Below are positions 43,131 through 51,246 of a stretch of DNA of 63,986 nt, piece after piece. The first letter of the stretch is position 1. Each line of letters begins with the position of its first letter. The position numbers and the translations under genes are program-made. The notes under the pieces are model-generated. The model did not search any database. It was not told where the DNA came from and saw only the letters and a list, made by a program, of their open reading frames with translations. The DNA comes from Elusimicrobiota bacterium. GTDB taxonomy: Bacteria > Elusimicrobiota > Elusimicrobia > UBA1565 > UBA9628. Location of the stretch: NCBI GenBank assembly GCA_016182905.1, contig JACPFR010000037.1, forward strand, positions 1 through 63,986, written 5' to 3'.

Positions 43131-44036
43131 GTGAATCATGTGGATATCTCTCGTCTCTCCGCCGAGGAATTGTGGACGCGCCTCCTCGAGCTTGCCAAGA
43201 TCGAGCGCGGCGCGACTTGCGACCTCGTCGAAACTTTGGCGGAGACCGATCGGCGCGGACTCTACAAAGACCATTCGTACGTTTCTCTGTTCGAGTGCTG
43301 CGTGCACAAACTCGGCTTCTCCGAAGCGGCGGCGTACCGCCGTATCCGCGCCGCCCGATCCCTCAAGCTGTTCCCGCCGATCGGGCCTCTGCTTCGCCAA
43401 GGACGTCTCACCCTCGAATCGATCGCCTTGCTGCATCCCTTCTTGAAGGAGCCCGACGCGGCCGCTCTCGTCAGCGCCGCGGCGGGAAAACGCGTCTGGG
43501 AGGTCGAGCGCCTGGTCGCCTCTCGGCGCACGGAAGAGCCGCGGCGCGACGTCGTGCGTTTCATCGCGCCGTCCTCGGCTGCGCCGGCGACGGTCCCAGC
43601 TCCCCGGGAATCTTCCCTGTTCGAACTTCCCGCCGCCGCATCGGCACCGACGCCGCCCGCGACCGAAGACTCTCCGATCGAACCGCCGGCCGCGGCGTCG
43701 ACGCCGCCCGGCGAAGGTTGCCCGTCGATCGCCGCGCCGACCGCGGGATCGCCGGCGCCGGCCCCTCCGTCTCCGGCCCCTCCGCCTCCGACCTCACCGC
43801 CTCCGGCCTATCCGTCTCCGGCCCTTCCACCTCCGACGCCCGCGCCGGCGCCGCCCCACGCCGTCCGCATCGCCTTCACCGCCGACGAAAGCTTCTTCCG
43901 GCTCATGACGGAAGCCCAAGCCGCGATGCGGCACAAGTATCCGAACGGGAGGCTCGACGGGGTGTTCCGCGACGCGTTGGAGGCTTTGCTGCGGAAGAAA
44001 AGGCCCTGGGCCTTCCCGCGGCGCGCGGCAAAGTGA
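43131..44036 (+). CDS. HNH-endonuclease-family protein lacking the HNH domain (truncated)
   Basis: The GTG at 43131, 7 nt after GGAGG, gives 301 residues. The N-terminal 120 residues match the DUF222-like part of a widespread HNH family: LLDV-like DLVETLAETDRRGLYKDHSYVSLFECCVHKLGFSEAAAYRRI, then LTLESIALLHPFL, SAAAGKRVWEVERLVA. A Pro/Ala/Ser-rich linker follows (about 145-245), and then the conserved IAFTADESFFRLMTEAQAAMRHKYPNGRLDGVFRDALEALL. Family members continue into a CxxC/HNH nuclease domain; here the protein stops after RRAAK. So it probably cannot cut DNA. It ends 229 bp inside the antisense frame of mlaD. Confidence 0.65.
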   Translation: MNHVDISRLSAEELWTRLLELAKIERGATCDLVETLAETDRRGLYKDHSYVSLFECCVHKLGFSEAAAYRRIRAARSLKLFPPIGPLLRQGRLTLESIALLHPFLKEPDAAALVSAAAGKRVWEVERLVASRRTEEPRRDVVRFIAPSSAAPATVPAPRESSLFELPAAASAPTPPATEDSPIEPPAAASTPPGEGCPSIAAPTAGSPAPAPPSPAPPPPTSPPPAYPSPALPPPTPAPAPPHAVRIAFTADESFFRLMTEAQAAMRHKYPNGRLDGVFRDALEALLRKKRPWAFPRRAAK

Positions 44037-45385
44037 CGGGCGCGGCGAGGGTCCGGCTGCTTCTTCGACCGGCCCTTGCTGCCGGCGGCGCCGAAGGAGA
44101 CCATGCCGAACAGGTAGGCGATGTCGGTGTCCTCGAACATGATGTTGATCCAGCTCTGGTAGCGCGGGACCTCGGCGATGTCCTCGACGCGGCCGCCGAG
44201 GCTGACGTGCTTCTGGACCCTGATCTGCGCGCCCAGGTCGTAGGCGGGCTTGGAGAAGCGCCGCCCCTCGATGATGCGGTTGCGGCCGAAGTCGTGGCCC
44301 TGGGCCGCGACGGAGAGGCGGCCGAGGATCGGGTCCTTGTGGAAGGGCGTAAGGGTCACGCGCGCGCCGCCGCCGGAGCGGATCACGCCGAAGCCCACGT
44401 CCCACCAGCCGTTCTCGAAGCCGATCAGGCCGTCGATCTGGTTCGGACGGGCGTAATCCGTCTTCGAGCCGCGCTTCTCGTCGTTGATGTTGGCCAGGTT
44501 CGAGCCGCCGACGTAGTAGTAGCGGCCGTCGCGCGGCGAGATCTTGAGGCCGAGGTCCACGCGCGAGGTGCGCACCGCGTGCTCGTAGCGCCAGTCGTAG
44601 TTCCAGAACACCCGGAACTGCGTGATGCGCCCGAACACGTCCTTCGCGGTGCCGGCGGCTTCCTTCACGCTGGCCACCGTCTCCTTCACGTCGTCCTTGA
44701 TCTTCTGGTCGTTGAGCAGGGCGCCGATGGTGCCGGAGCTGGTGTTGAGGCTGGCCATCATCGTGTTCGACTTCGCGAGCAGGGCGTCGAGCTTCTCGGT
44801 GATGTCGTCGGTGCGGCCCATCGCCCGCTCGAGCTTGGGCTTCGTCGTCTCGATGAGGTCATTGAGGTTGGCCGTCATCTCGCGGACGTTGGCCACGGTC
44901 TCGGTCAGGTTGTCGGCCAGGGTGCCGCGGGGGCCTTCCTTGGTCATGCTGTCGAGGAGCTTCTCGACCTTGGCGAGCGCCTTGGTCAGGGACTTCTCGA
45001 TGGAGACGGGGTCCTCGCCGCGGACGGTCGAGTTGGCCGGGATGACGCCCTTGGCGCGGGAGCCCTGATCCACCTGCAGGTACTTGGAGCCGATGATGCC
45101 GGTGGAGCCGATCTGGAACACGGCGTCGTTGTAGATGTCGACGCCCTTACGGACGGACATGACGACGCGCGCGCCGCCGTCGACGAGCTCGATCGAGCGG
45201 ACCTGGCCGACCTCGACGCCGGAGAGCTTGACCGGGGCGTCCTTGGAGAGGTTGGCGACGTCGGAGAACTGGCCGTAGAGCGTGTAGCGCTTCTCGAAGG
45301 TGACGTCGCCGAGCAGGAAAATGGCGGTGGCGAGGAGCGACAGACCTCCCAGCACGAACGCGCCGACTTTCGTTTCGAGCGTCAT
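43808..45385 (-). CDS. mlaD: MlaD-like MCE domain lipid-transport protein, probably read through at its 3' end
   Basis: The ATG at 45385 overlaps the mlaF stop (TGATG). A single N-terminal transmembrane helix is followed by the MCE domain (YTLYGQFSDVANLSKDAPVKLSGVEVGQVRSIEL), a helical region (MTANLNDLIETTKPKLERAMG), and a beta-rich C-terminal part (LGLKISPRDGRYYYVGGSN). The natural end is probably near SKGRSKK at about residue 445. The open frame runs on for about 76 residues antisense to the HNH-family gene (HFAARRGKAQG onward), which looks like non-native sequence. It is the substrate-binding part of a phospholipid transport ABC system. Confidence 0.85.
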   Translation of the reverse strand: MTLETKVGAFVLGGLSLLATAIFLLGDVTFEKRYTLYGQFSDVANLSKDAPVKLSGVEVGQVRSIELVDGGARVVMSVRKGVDIYNDAVFQIGSTGIIGSKYLQVDQGSRAKGVIPANSTVRGEDPVSIEKSLTKALAKVEKLLDSMTKEGPRGTLADNLTETVANVREMTANLNDLIETTKPKLERAMGRTDDITEKLDALLAKSNTMMASLNTSSGTIGALLNDQKIKDDVKETVASVKEAAGTAKDVFGRITQFRVFWNYDWRYEHAVRTSRVDLGLKISPRDGRYYYVGGSNLANINDEKRGSKTDYARPNQIDGLIGFENGWWDVGFGVIRSGGGARVTLTPFHKDPILGRLSVAAQGHDFGRNRIIEGRRFSKPAYDLGAQIRVQKHVSLGGRVEDIAEVPRYQSWINIMFEDTDIAYLFGMVSFGAAGSKGRSKKQPDPRRARHFAARRGKAQGLFFRSKASNASRNTPSSLPFGYLCRIAAWASVMSRKKLSSAVKAMRTAWGGAGAGVGGGRAGDG

Positions 45386-46188
45386 CAGGCTGCCTTGACG
45401 GTGTGCGCGTTGGACGCGCCTTCCGCCTCGAACTCCTTGAGCTTCATCTTGATCGGGCCTTCACTCTTGCCGTCCACGAACTGACGAACGTAGGGGTTAT
45501 CGCTGATCCGGATGATCTCCGGGTGCGCGACCTGAAGCACCTTCCCCTCGTGGAACATCGCGATGCGGCTGGCGACCTTGTATGCCGCCTTCATGTCGTG
45601 CGTGACGGCGATGGCGGTCACCTTCAGCTGCTTCTGAAGGTCCAGGATCAGGTCGGCGATGACGTCCGTCATGATCGGATCCAGGCCCGTCGTGGGCTCA
45701 TCATACAAAATGTACGACGGCTGGGCGGCGATGGCACGGGCGAGCGCCACGCGCTTCTTCATGCCGCCGGAGAGCTCCGACGGCTTGAAGTCCTCGACGT
45801 CCTTGAGGCCCACGAGCGCGAGGCAGTCCGAGGCGATCTTCCGGTACTTGCCGGGCTCGATGTCGGTCAGGTAGCGCAGGCCGAAGGTGATGTTCTCCCA
45901 GACCGTCAGCGAGTCGAACAGGGCGCCTTCCTGGAACAGGTAGCCGAACTTGCGGCGGTAGTCGGCGATCTCGCGCTCGGTCTTGAGGTCGGCCACGTTG
46001 ACGCCGTCGACGACGATCTTCCCCTCGTCGGGGTGGTGCAGGCCGATGACGCACTTGAGGAAGGTGGACTTGCCGCAGCCGGAGCCGCCGATGATGACGA
46101 GCGTCTCGCCGGTCTCGACCTTCATGTCGATCCCCCGCAGGATGGTGCGGGGTCCGAAGCGCTTGACGACTCCGAAGGCGTCGATCAT
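45385..46188 (-). CDS. mlaF: Phospholipid transport ABC ATPase MlaF
   Basis: The 267-residue ATPase has Walker A GGSGCGKST, Q-loop LFQEGALFDSLTVWENITF, signature LSGGMKKRVALARAI, Walker B YILYDEPTTGLDPI and the H-loop THD. The VGLxxxxFxxxPSELSGGMKKRV context is typical of MlaF/Ttg2A. It powers lipid movement between the inner and outer membranes with MlaE and MlaD. It lies 49 bp after mlaE; that gap shows nothing beyond the translation start region. Confidence 0.94.
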   Translation of the reverse strand: MIDAFGVVKRFGPRTILRGIDMKVETGETLVIIGGSGCGKSTFLKCVIGLHHPDEGKIVVDGVNVADLKTEREIADYRRKFGYLFQEGALFDSLTVWENITFGLRYLTDIEPGKYRKIASDCLALVGLKDVEDFKPSELSGGMKKRVALARAIAAQPSYILYDEPTTGLDPIMTDVIADLILDLQKQLKVTAIAVTHDMKAAYKVASRIAMFHEGKVLQVAHPEIIRISDNPYVRQFVDGKSEGPIKMKLKEFEAEGASNAHTVKAA

Positions 46189-46237
46189 GGTCGCGTCCCA
46201 CGGCGATCGATGCGACCATTTCCTCGCTTATGCTCGG

Positions 46238-47029
46238 TCATGTGATTCCAAAAGCGTTGAGGACCGCGGTGGCGAAGTAGTCGAGGACGAGGATGAGGAC
46301 CATGCTGATGACGACGGCCGCGGTCGTGGCATTGCCCACGCCCTCGGCGCCGCCCCGGGTGGTGACGCCCTTGAAGCAGGAGACCAGGGAGACGACCGCC
46401 GCGAACACGAAGGTCTTGAGGAACCCGTGCACGAAATGGCGGATCTCCATCTGGTCGACGATGTCGTGCCAGTACACCGTCGCGGGGATCTGGTACTTCG
46501 CGTGCGCCACGAGGTAGCCGCCGAAGATGCCGGTGAAGTCGGAGGCGACGGTGAGCAGCGGGAGGACGCACATGAAGGCGATGAAGCGCGGGATGACGAG
46601 ATAGCGGATGGGGTCGGTGCCGAGGGTGTACAGCGCGTCGATCTGCTCGGTGACCTTCATCGTGCCGAGCTCGGCGGCGATCGCCGCGCCCGCCCGGCCG
46701 GCGACGACGATGGCGGTCATCACGGGAGCCAGCTCCATGACCAGCGAGAAGGAGACGACCGTGCCGACGAACAAAGGCTCGTTGAAGAAGTGCTTCGACG
46801 AGGCGCCGGTCTGAAGCGCCAGCACCATGCCGGTGAAGAAGGCGGTCATCGCGGTGACGGGAAGGGAGTCGACGCCGACGCGCACCATCTGGATCAAAGT
46901 CTGGCGCCACTCGATCCGATAGGTCGTCATCCAGCCGATCGTCGAGCGGACCAGGAAGGAGAACTGGCCGGTCTCCTCCGCGCTCTCGAGGATGAACTTG
47001 CCGAAGCCGCCGACCGCGTTCGCGATCAC
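46238..47029 (-). CDS. mlaE: Phospholipid transport permease MlaE
   Basis: The GTG at 47029 overlaps the alr stop (GTGA), giving 263 residues; upstream codons of the frame lie inside alr. Permease hallmarks of the MlaE family: FFTGMVLALQTGASSKHFF, ELAPVMTAIVVAGRAGAAIAAELGTMKVTEQIDAL, GTDPIRYLVIPRFIAF, and the C-terminal YFATAVLNAFGI. The usual small partner MlaB and the periplasmic MlaC are not adjacent in this window, a reduced Mla arrangement. Confidence 0.94.
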   Translation of the reverse strand: MIANAVGGFGKFILESAEETGQFSFLVRSTIGWMTTYRIEWRQTLIQMVRVGVDSLPVTAMTAFFTGMVLALQTGASSKHFFNEPLFVGTVVSFSLVMELAPVMTAIVVAGRAGAAIAAELGTMKVTEQIDALYTLGTDPIRYLVIPRFIAFMCVLPLLTVASDFTGIFGGYLVAHAKYQIPATVYWHDIVDQMEIRHFVHGFLKTFVFAAVVSLVSCFKGVTTRGGAEGVGNATTAAVVISMVLILVLDYFATAVLNAFGIT

Positions 47030-48132
47030 GAGGGCGCCGCCACGCGCGGGACTCGGCTCGACAGCGAGGTGACCGTCTCGTACGGGATCGTGCCGCACAG
47101 GCGGGCGAGCTCCGACGCGGAGACCAAGCCGCCGTTCTGGCGCCCGATGAGGACGGCGTCCCCTCCGACGCGCGCGCCCGGGACGCCGGTGACGTCGATC
47201 ATGGTCTGGTCCATCGTGACGCGGCCGACGACGGGGCAGCGCTTGCCTCCGACGAGGACCGCGGCCCGGTTCGACAGGGCCCGCGGATAGCCGTCGCCGT
47301 AGCCGATGGGCATGGTCGCGATGCGCGAGACGCGCTTGGCCCGCCAGGTCGCGCCGTAGCTCACGGTCGCGCCCTTCGGCGCGGTCTTGATGTACACGAG
47401 CTTGCTCTTGAGCGTCAGGACGGGAGCGAAGCCGTCGAGCAGGCCGTAGGCGGCCAGGCCCGGGCGCACGAGGTCGAAGCGGGCCTCGGGATGGCGCAGG
47501 GCCGCCGAGGAGTTCGCGGCGTGGACGAGGGGCGGGCGCAGGCCTTCGCGGGAAAGGGCCGCGACCACGCGCTTGAAGCTGCGCAGCTGGCGCGTCGTGA
47601 ACGGGCGGTCGTCCTCGGCCTTGGCCATATGAGTATACAGCCCCTGCACGCGTATTCCTTTCACCTTGGCGAGGTCCCGCACGAGCGCCAGGGCCGCGTC
47701 CGGACGCAAGCCGATGCGGCCCATGCCGGTATCCACCTTCACATGAATATTAATATTGCGGCGCAGGCGCAAGGCCGCCTCGGCCACGCGCTTGGCCGAT
47801 TCCAGCGAGGCGACGCTCGGGGTCAGGTCGTGCGCCGCGGCGGCGAGCACGCTCTCGAAGGGATATAGGGAGCCGAGGATCAGGATGGGGAGCTTGACCC
47901 CGGCGGAGCGCAGCGCCAGCCCCTCCTCGACCGAGGACACGCCGAGCCAGTCCGCCGCGCGGGCCTTCTGCGCGGCGAGCGCGCACAAAGTCGCGTCGTG
48001 CCCGTAGGCGTTGGCCTTCACGACGAACATGATCTTCACGCGCGGGCCCACGCGCTTGCGGAGGAGACGGAGGTTTCCGACGAGGGCGCCGAGGTCGATT
48101 TCAGCCCAGGTGGGCCGGAAGAAGCGCCGCAT
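47026..48132 (-). CDS. alr: Alanine racemase
   Basis: The ATG at 48132 overlaps the dnaB stop (TGATG), giving 368 residues. PLP Lys lies in IMFVVKANAYGHD, the second catalytic Tyr in TVSYGATWRAK, and the C-terminal VGRVTMDQTMIDVT is the family's substrate-binding loop. VKVDTGMGRIG is a further signature. The enzyme makes D-alanine for peptidoglycan. It is part of the ribosomal protein/dnaB/mla operon. Confidence 0.96.
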   Translation of the reverse strand: MRRFFRPTWAEIDLGALVGNLRLLRKRVGPRVKIMFVVKANAYGHDATLCALAAQKARAADWLGVSSVEEGLALRSAGVKLPILILGSLYPFESVLAAAAHDLTPSVASLESAKRVAEAALRLRRNINIHVKVDTGMGRIGLRPDAALALVRDLAKVKGIRVQGLYTHMAKAEDDRPFTTRQLRSFKRVVAALSREGLRPPLVHAANSSAALRHPEARFDLVRPGLAAYGLLDGFAPVLTLKSKLVYIKTAPKGATVSYGATWRAKRVSRIATMPIGYGDGYPRALSNRAAVLVGGKRCPVVGRVTMDQTMIDVTGVPGARVGGDAVLIGRQNGGLVSASELARLCGTIPYETVTSLSSRVPRVAAPS

Positions 48133-49538
48133 CAAAACTGTGTCTGTGTATCCTGGAACTCAGTGGGTTCTTCCGCCCCGTGAGCTTCGTCCACGAAGCG
48201 CGTGATATCGCGCATGAACATCACATCAACCGTTCCGGTCGGACCCTGCCGTTGCTTGGCGATGATCAGTTGAGCCTTGTTCTCAAGTGTAGGATCGTTA
48301 GGCTTGTAATAGCCTTCACGATGGATGAGTGTAACAAGGTCGGCATCTTGCTCCAGAGAGCCTGACTCACGAAGGTCAGAAAGCTTCGGCTTGTTGTCGA
48401 GGCGGGTTTTATCTTCAGATGCACGCGAGAGCTGGGACAACGCGATAACAGGAACGTTCAACTCGCGCGCAAGCTGCTTCAACCCCCGCGAGATGTCTGA
48501 TACCTCTTGCTGACGATTTTCTTGGCGTCCGCCCCCTCCGCGCAAGAGTTGAAGGTAATCGAGAACGATCATACCAAGCTCCTTCTTTTCTTGTCGCAGA
48601 CGAGAAGTTAATTGTCGCGCCAACGCTCGGACAGTGAAAACCGTCATGCCAGGATTGTCGTTGATGTAGAGAGGCGCATCCGCAAAACGGGCAGCAGCAC
48701 TGGTCAAATCCTGCCAACGATCTCGTTTAAAGTAGCCTGTACGAATATCTTTAAGGTTGATGCCAGCTTCAGCGGCAATGAATCGTTGCATAATCGCATG
48801 ACGGTTCATCTCGAGCGAGAAAAACAAGACTGGCAAATTTTTCTCTAGCACGGCATGTGCCACGATATTTTGCGCAAAAGCAGTCTTACCCATCGAAGGA
48901 CGCGCCGCCAACAAGATGAGATCGGACTTTTGAAATCCGGTCGTCATCCTATCGAACGCTCTTAGCCCCGTCGGGACGCCAGTAACAGCTTGCTTACTAT
49001 GAACGGCCTTCTCAATGATTTCGACCACTTCATGAACAATTTCCTTGGCATGGATGACACCGCTGAGGGTCTGCCGCTCACTAACTTTAAGGATTGAGGC
49101 TTGCGCCGAATCGAGAATTTTCTCAGTTTCCTTGAACTGAGTCTGACAGTCAGTAATGATGATCGTGGCAGCGCCAATGAGATCCCGCAGGATCGCCTTC
49201 TCCTTCACCAACTTGGCGTAATGCTCCAGATGGCCAGTTGTCGTAACCTTGTTAATCAACTCAGCAAGGTACATACCGCCGCCGATTGAATCTAACTTGA
49301 GGTTTCTCTTTAGTTCTTCGGAAACAGTAACGGCATCAGCAACATGATTCGCATGGATGAGGGAAAAAATCGCGCGAAAAATGTGCTTATGATGCTGAAG
49401 GTAGAAATCCGTTTCGTGAAGGAGATCCAGAGCCCGTTCGGCTGCGTCACGCTCGATGAGCATCGAGCCGAGCACAGCCATCTCAGCTTCAATAGCCTTG
49501 GGTTCTTCTCTTAGCGGATCTGGGGCCTTAAAGGCCAT
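48132..49538 (-). CDS. dnaB: Replicative DNA helicase DnaB
   Basis: The 468-residue product has the N-terminal domain (EEPKAIEAEMAVLGSMLIERDAAERAL), the linker helix, and a RecA-type hexameric helicase core. That core has Walker A ARPSMGKTAFAQN, LFFSLEM, Walker B MIVLDYLQLL, and the DnaB-type RESGSLEQDADLVTLIHRE. The position downstream of rplI is common. Its composition differs sharply: two 60-nt blocks counted by hand gave 32 (48901-48960) and 27 (49321-49380) G+C, against 42/60 in rplI. The codon third positions are not G+C-saturated as in neighbours, and the borders match the gene ends. A GGGAG site precedes the ATG. Confidence 0.97.
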   Translation of the reverse strand: MAFKAPDPLREEPKAIEAEMAVLGSMLIERDAAERALDLLHETDFYLQHHKHIFRAIFSLIHANHVADAVTVSEELKRNLKLDSIGGGMYLAELINKVTTTGHLEHYAKLVKEKAILRDLIGAATIIITDCQTQFKETEKILDSAQASILKVSERQTLSGVIHAKEIVHEVVEIIEKAVHSKQAVTGVPTGLRAFDRMTTGFQKSDLILLAARPSMGKTAFAQNIVAHAVLEKNLPVLFFSLEMNRHAIMQRFIAAEAGINLKDIRTGYFKRDRWQDLTSAAARFADAPLYINDNPGMTVFTVRALARQLTSRLRQEKKELGMIVLDYLQLLRGGGGRQENRQQEVSDISRGLKQLARELNVPVIALSQLSRASEDKTRLDNKPKLSDLRESGSLEQDADLVTLIHREGYYKPNDPTLENKAQLIIAKQRQGPTGTVDVMFMRDITRFVDEAHGAEEPTEFQDTQTQF

Positions 49539-49553
49539 GAGACGTCTCCCTGA

Positions 49554-50000
49554 CTATTCGCGCGCGGTGACGCTGACCTTGACCTTCGCGATGACCTCGG
49601 GCGCGAGCTTGAGGGACACCTCGTGCTCGCCGACGGTCTTGATCGCGGTCTCGAGGTTGATCGAGTTCTTCGGAACCTCGTAGCCCGCGGCCTTGAGGCT
49701 CTTCAGCAGGTCGGCCTTGCCGATCGAGCCGAACAGCTTGCCTTCCTCGGAGGCCGGGACCGAGAAGGAGAGGTTGACGCCGGCGAGCTTCTCCGCCAGC
49801 TCCTTGGCGACCTTGACCTCGGCGGCGACGAGGGCCGCGCGCTTCTCCTTGCCCTTCTCCCAATACTTGAGGGAGGACTCGGTGGCCAGCTCCGCGAGCT
49901 TGCGCGGGAGCAGGTAGTTGCGGGCGTAGCCTGTCTTGACGTCCTTGACGTCGCCGGGGCGGCCGAGGTTGTCGACGGTGCTGCGAAGGATGACTTTCAT
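49554..50000 (-). CDS. rplI: Ribosomal protein L9
   Basis: The 148-residue product starts with MKVILRSTVDNLGRPGDVKDVKTGYARNYLLPR, the N-terminal rRNA-binding signature of L9, then the long connecting helix and the C-terminal domain (NSINLETAIKTVGEHEVSLKLAPEV). It binds 23S rRNA near the L1 stalk. Normal length. It is in the usual rpsF-ssb-rpsR-rplI order. Confidence 0.97.
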   Translation of the reverse strand: MKVILRSTVDNLGRPGDVKDVKTGYARNYLLPRKLAELATESSLKYWEKGKEKRAALVAAEVKVAKELAEKLAGVNLSFSVPASEEGKLFGSIGKADLLKSLKAAGYEVPKNSINLETAIKTVGEHEVSLKLAPEVIAKVKVSVTARE

Positions 50001-50024
50001 GACGGTGCTCCTACTTCGTGATCT

Positions 50025-50360
50025 TTAGCGCGAAACGTACGGCAGAAGCGCGAGGTTGCGGGCGCGCTTGATGCAGCGGGTGAGCTGGCGCTGGTGCGAC
50101 GCGCAGTTGCCCGTGATCCGGGCCGACAGGATCTTGCCCGTGTCGGTCGTGAACGTGCGCAGGATCTGGATCTGCTTGAAGTCGATGTCGCGGACCTTCT
50201 CGGCGCAGAAGCGGCAGACCTTGCGGCGGACGGGATACGGAGCGCGGCGCCCTCCAGGGGCGCTGCTGCTGGGACGGCGCGCGCCCGCGGCGGCGGGGGC
50301 GGACGGGGTGGAAGCGGGAGCGGCCTCGGGGGCCGGGGCGGCGTTGGGCTCGGCGGACAT
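50025..50360 (-). CDS. rpsR: Ribosomal protein S18
   Basis: The 111-residue product has an Ala/Pro-rich N-terminal extension of about 40 residues before the S18 core: [61 protein letters not shown]18 sits with S6 in the small-subunit platform. The CxxC and GNC cysteines make it the zinc-type (C+) form. The stop of ssb overlaps its start by 1 bp. Confidence 0.96.
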   Translation of the reverse strand: MSAEPNAAPAPEAAPASTPSAPAAAGARRPSSSAPGGRRAPYPVRRKVCRFCAEKVRDIDFKQIQILRTFTTDTGKILSARITGNCASHQRQLTRCIKRARNLALLPYVSR

Positions 50361-50785
50361 CAGAACGGTACCTCCTCAATCTCTGCGCCGGCCGACGTCT
50401 CCGGCTCCGCGGCGCCGGAAGAACCGGCCGCCGAGGCTTTCTCAAGAATCTGAACGCGTCGCGCCTCGACTTCGATGCCGGAGCGCTTTTTGCCTTCCTT
50501 GTCCTGATAGTCGTAGCTGCGAAGGCGGCCCTCGACGTGCACCGGGGCTCCCTTCTTGACGGTCTTTCCGACGCGCTCTCCCGCCTCGCGCCAGATCACG
50601 CAGTTCACAAAAGTCGTGTCGTCCTTGAACTCGCCGGTCTTGTCCTTGTACCGGCGGTTGATGGCCAACGAAAAACGGCACATCGCCGTTCCGTTGGCGG
50701 TGTATTTGAGCTCGGGATCGCGAGTGAGCCGGCCCGTCAGGAGAACGGTGTTCTGCTGTTCGGGCTGGGTCGACTCCGCGGCCAT
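50360..50785 (-). CDS. ssb: Single-stranded DNA-binding protein
   Basis: The 141-residue product has the OB-fold core ([82 protein letters not shown]) and ends with EEVPF, an acidic tip of the kind that docks replication proteins. It coats single-stranded DNA in replication and repair. The gene lies between rpsF and rpsR as in many bacteria. Confidence 0.96.
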   Translation of the reverse strand: MAAESTQPEQQNTVLLTGRLTRDPELKYTANGTAMCRFSLAINRRYKDKTGEFKDDTTFVNCVIWREAGERVGKTVKKGAPVHVEGRLRSYDYQDKEGKKRSGIEVEARRVQILEKASAAGSSGAAEPETSAGAEIEEVPF

Positions 50786-50788
50786 TTG

Positions 50789-51142
50789 TTACGCCTGGAC
50801 CGCGGCCGGAGCGACGGCGGGCTTGATCTTCTTGGGCTTCTTCTCGCGCATCTTGCGATCGCGGACCAAGACGGTCATTTCACGAAGGACGGTGTCGGAG
50901 ACGCCGAAATTGTGAGCCATCTTCTTGAGGAGCGCGGGGGTGCCCTTGTACTTCAGGTACACATAGATGCCTTCGCGCGCCTTGCCGATGATGTGGGTCA
51001 GCTTCCGCCGGCCCCAGATCTCGTGGTTGACCAGCTCCCCGGCTTCGCCGGTGATGGTCAGCTTGGTCTTCTCGACGAACTCCGCGACTTCCGGATCGGC
51101 GAGGACCGGCTTCAGGATGAGAACGGTTTCGTAAATCTGCAT
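50789..51142 (-). CDS. rpsF: Ribosomal protein S6
   Basis: The ATG at 51142 starts MQIYETVLILKP, the standard S6 beginning, giving 117 residues; four upstream codons in the frame are not needed. The core shows EFVEKTKLTITGEAGELVNHEIWGRRKL and YVYLKYKGTPALLKKM; the tail is Lys/Pro/Ala-rich. First gene of the operon rpsF-ssb-rpsR-rplI-dnaB-alr-mlaEFD. A TATATT box lies 10 nt before the ATG, so the leader would be only a few bases. Confidence 0.95.
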   Translation of the reverse strand: MQIYETVLILKPVLADPEVAEFVEKTKLTITGEAGELVNHEIWGRRKLTHIIGKAREGIYVYLKYKGTPALLKKMAHNFGVSDTVLREMTVLVRDRKMREKKPKKIKPAVAPAAVQA

Positions 51143-51203
51143 GATGTCCCACAATATAGCAAAAGGCTCCCGTCGATGACAAGCTATTTTTCGAGGAGGC
51201 GCT

Positions 51204-51232
51204 TGACGGGAAAGCGAGGCGGTGTTACGCTT
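51204..51232 (+). promoter_or_regulatory. Promoter TTGACG-17-TACGCT of the TPR gene
   Basis: TTGACG (51204-51209) and TACGCT (51227-51232) are 17 nt apart. The -10 ends 14 nt before the ATG, giving a leader of about 8 nt without a Shine-Dalgarno site. Confidence 0.7.
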
Positions 51233-51246
51233 CCTATTAATAAGCC

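Noticed and set aside
43720-43860. Pro/Ser-coding tandem-like repeat (CCGTCTCCGGCCC-type) in the HNH-family gene considered as a mobile repeat
   Set aside because: The copies are imperfect and in frame, matching a normal low-complexity proline linker between two conserved domains.
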